A DNA stretch of 64,000 nucleotides from contig NZ_JAIUJY010000001.1 of assembly GCF_020166105.1 (NCBI RefSeq), forward strand, positions 1 through 64,000, written 5' to 3'. Position numbers and translations under genes: made by a program. This stretch comes from Blastococcus sp. LR1 (GTDB taxonomy: Bacteria > Actinomycetota > Actinomycetes > Mycobacteriales > Geodermatophilaceae). The first letter of the stretch is position 1. Each line of letters begins with the position of its first letter. Below the pieces are notes generated by a model. The model was not told the origin of the DNA. It ran no database searches and saw nothing but the letters and a program-made list of their open reading frames with translations. This document shows positions 59,264-64,000 of the stretch, one piece after another.

Positions 59264-59824
59264 CTACCGGCCGACGTAGGCGGCGAGCACCAGGACGACG
59301 ACGCCGATCAGCATCAGCAGCCGCGCGGGGGTCAGCCCGTTCACCAGGTCCGCGGTCGCCTCCACCCACTGCGGGCGGACGCCGGCGTCGCGGGACCGCT
59401 GCCGCACGATGCGCACCTCGTCGGCCAGCAGCGTGCCGGCCGTGCCCATGACGCCGAGCCCGAGGACGACGAAGACCAGCGCCAGCCGCTGCTCGAAGCT
59501 CTCGGCCACACCGCCCAGGATCGCGGCCACGATGGCGCCCACCACCAGGCCGAGAAGGCCACCGGCCACGGGCGCCCAGGGACCCATGACGGTCAGCGGT
59601 CCGCGGCGCGGCATCCGGGGTGCCGGGCGCACGGTGACCGGGGAGGTCCCGTGCACCTCGGGCGGCAGGTCACCGTCTGCAGCAGGAGCTGCCGCGGGCG
59701 GGGCGGCCGGGGCCGGGGTCACCGCCGTCTCCGCGGGAGGCGGCGGGGGTGTCCCCACCGGGCGGACCACCGGGATCTCGGCGGTCCCGGGACCGGTGGA
59801 CGTGCTTCCGTTGCGTTCACTCAT
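59264..59824 (-). CDS. Proline-rich membrane protein (hypothetical)
   Basis: 186 residues. First 75 residues are Pro/Ala-rich and likely cytoplasmic and unstructured. Three hydrophobic segments follow (about 85-105, 115-135, 165-183). Not assigned to a family. Confidence 0.65.
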   Translation of the reverse strand: MSERNGSTSTGPGTAEIPVVRPVGTPPPPPAETAVTPAPAAPPAAAPAADGDLPPEVHGTSPVTVRPAPRMPRRGPLTVMGPWAPVAGGLLGLVVGAIVAAILGGVAESFEQRLALVFVVLGLGVMGTAGTLLADEVRIVRQRSRDAGVRPQWVEATADLVNGLTPARLLMLIGVVVLVLAAYVGR

Positions 59825-59933
59825 GACTTGATCACCTCGCCCGCCACGCTAGGCGCACCTCTCCCGGCGGTCCGGGACGCCGCCCCGGCGGGGTGCGCAC
59901 GCTGCGTGATGCCGCGCCGGGCAACGCTCCAGG

Positions 59934-61604
59934 TCACACCAGCCGCCGGCTGTCGGCGGCGACGACCCGCAACCAGCGGTAGCCGTAGCCCTCGAGCGCG
60001 ATCTCCGCCGTCCCCTTGTCGCTCACCGGCGTGCTGCCCTGCTGCAGCAGGTCGACCAGCCGGTGGTCGGCGGTGCAGTCCTCCAGCGTCAGCGGCACGA
60101 CGAGCGGCTCCGGCCCGAGGTTGTGCAGCGCCACCAGCGCGCCGTCGTCCCAGCTGCACACGTGCGCCAGCACCGAGGCGTGCGGCTGGTCGAGCACCGT
60201 GAACGACCCCCAGCCCAGCTCCGGCGACTCCCGGTACCGGCGGATCAGCCGCTTCAGGAAGGTGAGCAGCGAGTCGGGGTCGTGCCGCTGGTCCTCGACG
60301 TTGACGAACTCCGGCGCGAAGCCACCCGACACGACCGGCCCGGGCAGCTTCCGCGGCTGCGCCGTCGAGAAGCCGCCGTTGCGCCCGGACGTCCACTGCA
60401 TCGGCGTCCGGACGGCGAGCCGCCCCTCGGCGTCGAGGTCCTCCCCCATCCCGATCTCCTCGCCGTAGAAGAGCACCGGCGTGCCGGGCAGCGAGAACAA
60501 CAGGCTGTAGACCATCCGCACCCGCCGCGGATCGCCGTCCAGCATCGGTGGGAGCCGGCGCCGCAGCCCACGGCCGTAGACCTGCATGCGCTCCTCGGGG
60601 CCGAACGCGGCGAAGACCTCGGCCCGCTCGTCGTCGGAGAGCTTGTCCAGGGTCAGCTCGTCGTGGTTGCGCACGAACGTCGCCCACTGCGAATCGGGGT
60701 TCAGCGTCGGCCGCGAGGTGAGCGCGGACGCCAGCGGCCCGGCGTCGCCGCGGGCGAGGGAGAGGTAGAGCTGCTGCATGCCGATGAAGTCGAACTGCAT
60801 GGTCAGCTCGTCGCCGTCGGCACCGCCGAAGAACTCCAGCTGCTGCTCGTACGGCAGGTTCACCTCGCCCAGCAGGATGCCGCTGCCCGACCGCCGGCCC
60901 ACCAGCGACCGCAGCGCGGCCAGGTACCGGTGCGGCTCGGGAAAGGCGCCGTCGTCGGTCCCGTCGGTCTCCAGCAGGAAGGGGACGGCGTCGACGCGGA
61001 AGCCCGACAGCCCGACCTGCAGCCAGAACCCCATGATCTTGGCGATCTCGTCGCGCACCCGGGGATTGGTGACGTCGAGGTCGGGCTGCTCCTTGTAGAA
61101 GCGGTGGAGGTACCACTCCCCCGTCGGCTCCGACAGCGTCCAGATGCTGTCCTCCTGGTCGGGGAAGACGACCTCCGCCGACGTGTCCGGCGGCGGATCG
61201 GAGCGCCAGACGTAGAAGTCCCGGTACGGCGAGTCCTTCGACGCCTCGGCCGAGCGGAACCACGGGTGCTTGCGCGAGGTGTGGTTGACGACGAGGTCGG
61301 CGATCACCCGCATGCCCCGGTCGTTGGCCGTGCGGATCACCTCGACCAGGTCGCCGTGCGTGCCCAGCCGCGGGTCCACGCCGTAGAAGTCGGTGATGTC
61401 GTAGCCGTCGTCGCGCTCGGCGGTCGGATAGAAGGGCATCAGCCACAGGCAGGTGACGCCGAGGTCGGCGAGGTGGTCGATGCGCTGCGCCAGGCCCGGG
61501 AGGTCGCCGATGCCGTCGCCGTTCCAGTCCATGTAGGTCTCGACGTCGAGGCAGTAGACGACGGCGTTCTTCCACCACAGGTCCGCGGTGTCGGTGATCC
61601 TCAC
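59934..61604 (-). CDS. Alpha-amylase-family glycosidase, trehalose-synthase-like
   Basis: 556 residues from a GTG overlapping the upstream stop. GH13 barrel: nucleophile Asp205 in GFRVDAVPF, acid/base Glu247 in LLGEVNLP, NHD at 313-315. Close to TreS, which interconverts maltose and trehalose, but shorter and without the maltokinase domain, so the product specificity is inferred. Works with its partner at 61601. Confidence 0.88.
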   Translation of the reverse strand: MRITDTADLWWKNAVVYCLDVETYMDWNGDGIGDLPGLAQRIDHLADLGVTCLWLMPFYPTAERDDGYDITDFYGVDPRLGTHGDLVEVIRTANDRGMRVIADLVVNHTSRKHPWFRSAEASKDSPYRDFYVWRSDPPPDTSAEVVFPDQEDSIWTLSEPTGEWYLHRFYKEQPDLDVTNPRVRDEIAKIMGFWLQVGLSGFRVDAVPFLLETDGTDDGAFPEPHRYLAALRSLVGRRSGSGILLGEVNLPYEQQLEFFGGADGDELTMQFDFIGMQQLYLSLARGDAGPLASALTSRPTLNPDSQWATFVRNHDELTLDKLSDDERAEVFAAFGPEERMQVYGRGLRRRLPPMLDGDPRRVRMVYSLLFSLPGTPVLFYGEEIGMGEDLDAEGRLAVRTPMQWTSGRNGGFSTAQPRKLPGPVVSGGFAPEFVNVEDQRHDPDSLLTFLKRLIRRYRESPELGWGSFTVLDQPHASVLAHVCSWDDGALVALHNLGPEPLVVPLTLEDCTADHRLVDLLQQGSTPVSDKGTAEIALEGYGYRWLRVVAADSRRLV

Positions 61605-62632
61605 GGCAGGATCGCCGGCTGGGGCGTCTGCTCCGGGCGGCGCGGGTGGACCGCGACCGCCGGCGCCGGGGCGCTGACGTCGAGCTGCGGGAGCACGTGC
61701 TCCCCGAACGCGTCGAGGAACGGCCGCTGCTCCTTGCCGACGTGGTGCAGGTAGATCTGGTCGAATCCGAGGTCCGCGTACTCGGCCAGCCAGGCGGCGT
61801 GCTGACCGAGGTCGCTGGAGACGCGTACCGCCTCGCCCACCGCCTCGGGGGTCACGTGCGTGCTGGCCTGGTCGAAGGACTTCGTCGTGTCGAGGTCCCA
61901 GCACAGCGGCGGCGGGAAGACGTTGCTGCGCCACTGGTCGTGGGCGATCGCCATGGCCTTCTCCGGGTCGGGGTCCCAGCTCACGTGCACCTGGATGGTC
62001 AGCGTCCCCTGGCCCCCGGCGTCGCGGTAGGCCGCGACCACCTCGCGCAGCGTCTCGTGCGGCTGGTTGATCGTCACCAGCCCGTCGGCCCACTCGGCGT
62101 GCCGGCGGGCGGTGGCCGCGGTGACCGCGGGGCCGATCAGGGCCGGCTGCTGCTCGGGCAGCGTCCAGATGCGGGCGCGGTCGACGGTGACCAGCCCCTC
62201 GTGGCTGACCTCCTCGCCCGCCAGCAGCGCGCGGATGACGTCGACGCACTCCCGCAGCCGGGCGTCGCGCAGCTCCTTGCGCGGCCACACGTGCCCGGTG
62301 ACGTGCTCGTTCATCGCCTCGCCCGAGCCCAGCGCGACCCAGAAGCGGCCGGGGAACATCGAGCCGAGGGTCGCGATCGCCTGCGCGACGATCACCGGGT
62401 GGTAGCGCTGTCCAGGCGCGTTGACCGCGCCGAACGGCAGGTTCGTCGTCGCCAGGGCCGCGCCCAGCCACGACCAGGCGAACCCGGACTCCCCCTGCCG
62501 CTCGCTCCACGGCTCCAGGTGGTCGGAGCACATCGCCGCGGTGAAGCCCACCTCCTCGGCGTGCTGCACGGCTCTCAGCAGCTCGGCGGGGTGGATCTGC
62601 TCGTGCGAGTTGTGAAATCCGAGAACCGGCAT
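61601..62632 (-). CDS. Luciferase-like flavin oxidoreductase
   Basis: 343 residues. LLM-class TIM barrel with GFHNSHEQIHPAELLRAVQHAEEVGF at the start. Fits the group of probable non-F420 flavin oxidoreductases reported next to trehalose-synthase-type genes, as here. Coupled to the glycosidase by a GTGA overlap. Substrate unknown. Confidence 0.85.
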   Translation of the reverse strand: MPVLGFHNSHEQIHPAELLRAVQHAEEVGFTAAMCSDHLEPWSERQGESGFAWSWLGAALATTNLPFGAVNAPGQRYHPVIVAQAIATLGSMFPGRFWVALGSGEAMNEHVTGHVWPRKELRDARLRECVDVIRALLAGEEVSHEGLVTVDRARIWTLPEQQPALIGPAVTAATARRHAEWADGLVTINQPHETLREVVAAYRDAGGQGTLTIQVHVSWDPDPEKAMAIAHDQWRSNVFPPPLCWDLDTTKSFDQASTHVTPEAVGEAVRVSSDLGQHAAWLAEYADLGFDQIYLHHVGKEQRPFLDAFGEHVLPQLDVSAPAPAVAVHPRRPEQTPQPAILP

Positions 62633-62675
62633 CCGCCATGCCTACCGAGGTCGGGCGGGCCTGGCTACCCGGACC

Positions 62676-63302
62676 TCAGCGGGCAGCAACCGCCAGGCGG
62701 ACGCCGAAGCCGACGAGGGTCAGGCCGGTGAGGCCGTCGATCGCCCGCGTGACCGCCGGTCGCCGCAGCTCTCGGCTCAGCGCCGAGGCGAGCAGGACGA
62801 GCCCGGCGAACCAGATCGTGGAGAGCGCGGCGTGCACGCCGGCCAGCAGCAGCCCGGTCAGCAGCGGGTCGCTGCCGGCGGGCAGGAACTGCGGGAGCAG
62901 CGCCACGTAGAAGACGCCGACCTTCGGGTTGAGCAGGTTCGTGGCCAGGCCCGCGCGCGCCGCCCGCCAGGCCGACGACGACCCTGCTCCGCCCGCATCG
63001 AGCGGGTCGGCGTGCCCCCGCACCGCGCGCGCGATCAGCCGGACGCCGAACCAGACCAGGTACGCGGCCCCTGCCCAGCGCAGCACCTCGTAGGCCAGCT
63101 CCGACGCCGTCAGCAGCGCCGAGATCCCGGCCGCCGCCGCGGCGCCCCACACGAACAGCCCGGCGACGATGCCCGCCGCCGTGGCGGCGGCCTCCCGGCG
63201 GCTCCGGGTGAGGGCTGCGCGCAGCACGAGCGCGGTGTCCAGGCCGGGGGTGACGGTGAGCGCCGCGGCGACGACGGCGAAGCCCAGGACGGCGGAGGTC
63301 AC
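62676..63302 (-). CDS. LysE/RhtB-family exporter (copy 2)
   Basis: 208 residues from a GTG with a GGAGGA ribosome site. LTVTPGLDTALVLRAALT and ATNLLNPKVGVFYVALLPQFLP are the LysE-family hallmarks. A paralogue of 49130-49759. Confidence 0.87.
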   Translation of the reverse strand: MTSAVLGFAVVAAALTVTPGLDTALVLRAALTRSRREAAATAAGIVAGLFVWGAAAAAGISALLTASELAYEVLRWAGAAYLVWFGVRLIARAVRGHADPLDAGGAGSSSAWRAARAGLATNLLNPKVGVFYVALLPQFLPAGSDPLLTGLLLAGVHAALSTIWFAGLVLLASALSRELRRPAVTRAIDGLTGLTLVGFGVRLAVAAR

Positions 63303-63380
63303 TCCGCCATCCTCCTCCCGGGCCATCGCACACCGGGCTGTACCTGCGGAAATGTCGTACCCCCGTCCTAGCGTGCAGGC

Positions 63381-64000
63381 ATGCCCCGCATCTCCGGCGC
63401 CTCGACTGTCGAGGGCGTGCTGGTCGACTGGTCGCTGGACCAGCCGGTCAGCCCATCGGCGCTGCCGGTGGGGCTGCTTTCGCAGGAGCAGGCCGCCGCG
63501 GAGCTGGTACGCCACCAGCGGCGGCAGGCGATGGCCGCTGCCTACGAGGCGGAGCTGGTTCTGCGGATGGCCGAGCTGACCGGCGACGAGTTCGATCCGA
63601 GGCCGGGCTGCCCGGGAGCCCGCTCCCCCCGGTGGGCGGACGGAGAGGATCCGGAGGGGGTGAGCGAGTTCTTCACCGGGGAGCTGGCGCTGGTGCTCAA
63701 CCGCGGCCGCGGCACCGCCGACCACCTGCACTCCCGCGCACGGGTGTGGCGGGAGAAGCTGCCCGCCACCTTCGCCGCCCTGTCCTCGGGCGAGCTCGAC
63801 GTGGCGCGGGCCGCGGCGCTGGCCGACGTGCTCGCCCACACGTCGGTCGAGCTGGCGCGGGTGATCGAGTCGCAACTGCTGCCCGAGGCGGTCGATCTGT
63901 CCGTGGCGCGGCTGCGGGCCCGGGCGCTGGAACTCCTGCTCTCCCTGGATGCCGCGGCCGCAGAGGAACGCCGGCAGCGGGCGAAGAAGTCGGCCGACGT
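63381..64000 (+). CDS. DUF222 / HNH endonuclease (5' part, truncated by window end)
   Basis: 206 codons are present; no stop. The visible part is DUF222: ADHLHSRARVWREKLPATFAALSSGELDVARAAALADVL, as in the mycobacterial 13E12-type repeat family. The HNH domain would lie past the window. Such genes are multicopy in many Geodermatophilaceae and actinobacteria. Confidence 0.75.
   Translation, partial: MPRISGASTVEGVLVDWSLDQPVSPSALPVGLLSQEQAAAELVRHQRRQAMAAAYEAELVLRMAELTGDEFDPRPGCPGARSPRWADGEDPEGVSEFFTGELALVLNRGRGTADHLHSRARVWREKLPATFAALSSGELDVARAAALADVLAHTSVELARVIESQLLPEAVDLSVARLRARALELLLSLDAAAAEERRQRAKKSAD

Overview
The window is about 72-73% G+C, has dense GTG starts and 4-bp overlaps, and carries actinobacterial families (arginine cluster, NnaR-type regulator, DUF3516 helicase, F420-like flavin oxidoreductase, DUF222/HNH gene). 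It looks like a chromosomal segment of a high-GC actinobacterium. The Geodermatophilaceae (Blastococcus, Modestobacter, Geodermatophilus) are my best guess, by inference only.

Layout. 1-250: promoter and leader of an rRNA operon reading out of the window to the left. 254-9527 (minus): tyrS, a 3-methyladenine glycosylase, then argH, argR and the coupled argF-argD-argB-argJ-argC operon. Two ArgR-type palindromes sit at its 5' end. 9671-10977: three small accessory genes. 11000-16553: an accessory island with a lipoprotein, an unknown coiled-coil protein paired with a DUF4041/GIY-YIG (T5orf172) nuclease that resembles a phage-defence nuclease, a small restriction-like protein, and a broken XRE regulator gene at the right edge. 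16526-20860 (minus): SDR, pheT, pheS. 21044-25902: EamA transporter, a LOV/EAL/DICT/GGDEF light-signalling protein, TetR, SpoU methyltransferase. 25998-27300 (minus): rplT-rpmI-infC, with infC starting at ATC. 27620-29803: PH-domain protein, metallo-beta-lactamase hydrolase, P-loop kinase.

29898-44338 is largely nitrogen assimilation: nnaR, narK, then nirD-nirB-nasA. Unrelated regulators, a thioredoxin-reductase-like enzyme and a methyltransferase lie in between. NasA carries a C-terminal domain that also has its own ribosome site and start codon. 44484-53375: TetR, stress-type PRC/DUF2382 and membrane proteins, hydrolase, methyltransferase, LysE, ArfB, APH kinase, YidD and a stress SDR. Two stretches match a SigB-type promoter. 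53528-56068: DUF3516 helicase. 56203-57417: gene-poor stretch with tiny genes and a 62-bp direct repeat. 57418-64000: TauE/SafE pair, treS-like glycosidase with its flavin oxidoreductase, a second LysE, and the 5' part of a DUF222/HNH gene cut by the window end.

How the genes work together: NnaR is expected to co-activate narK and nirB/nas with GlnR. NarK imports nitrate, NasA reduces it to nitrite, and NirBD reduces nitrite to ammonium. The arginine operon is a complete acetyl-cycle set except argA and argG, with its own repressor in line. A dispersed palindromic element containing GATCAGGT occurs at several intergenic sites.
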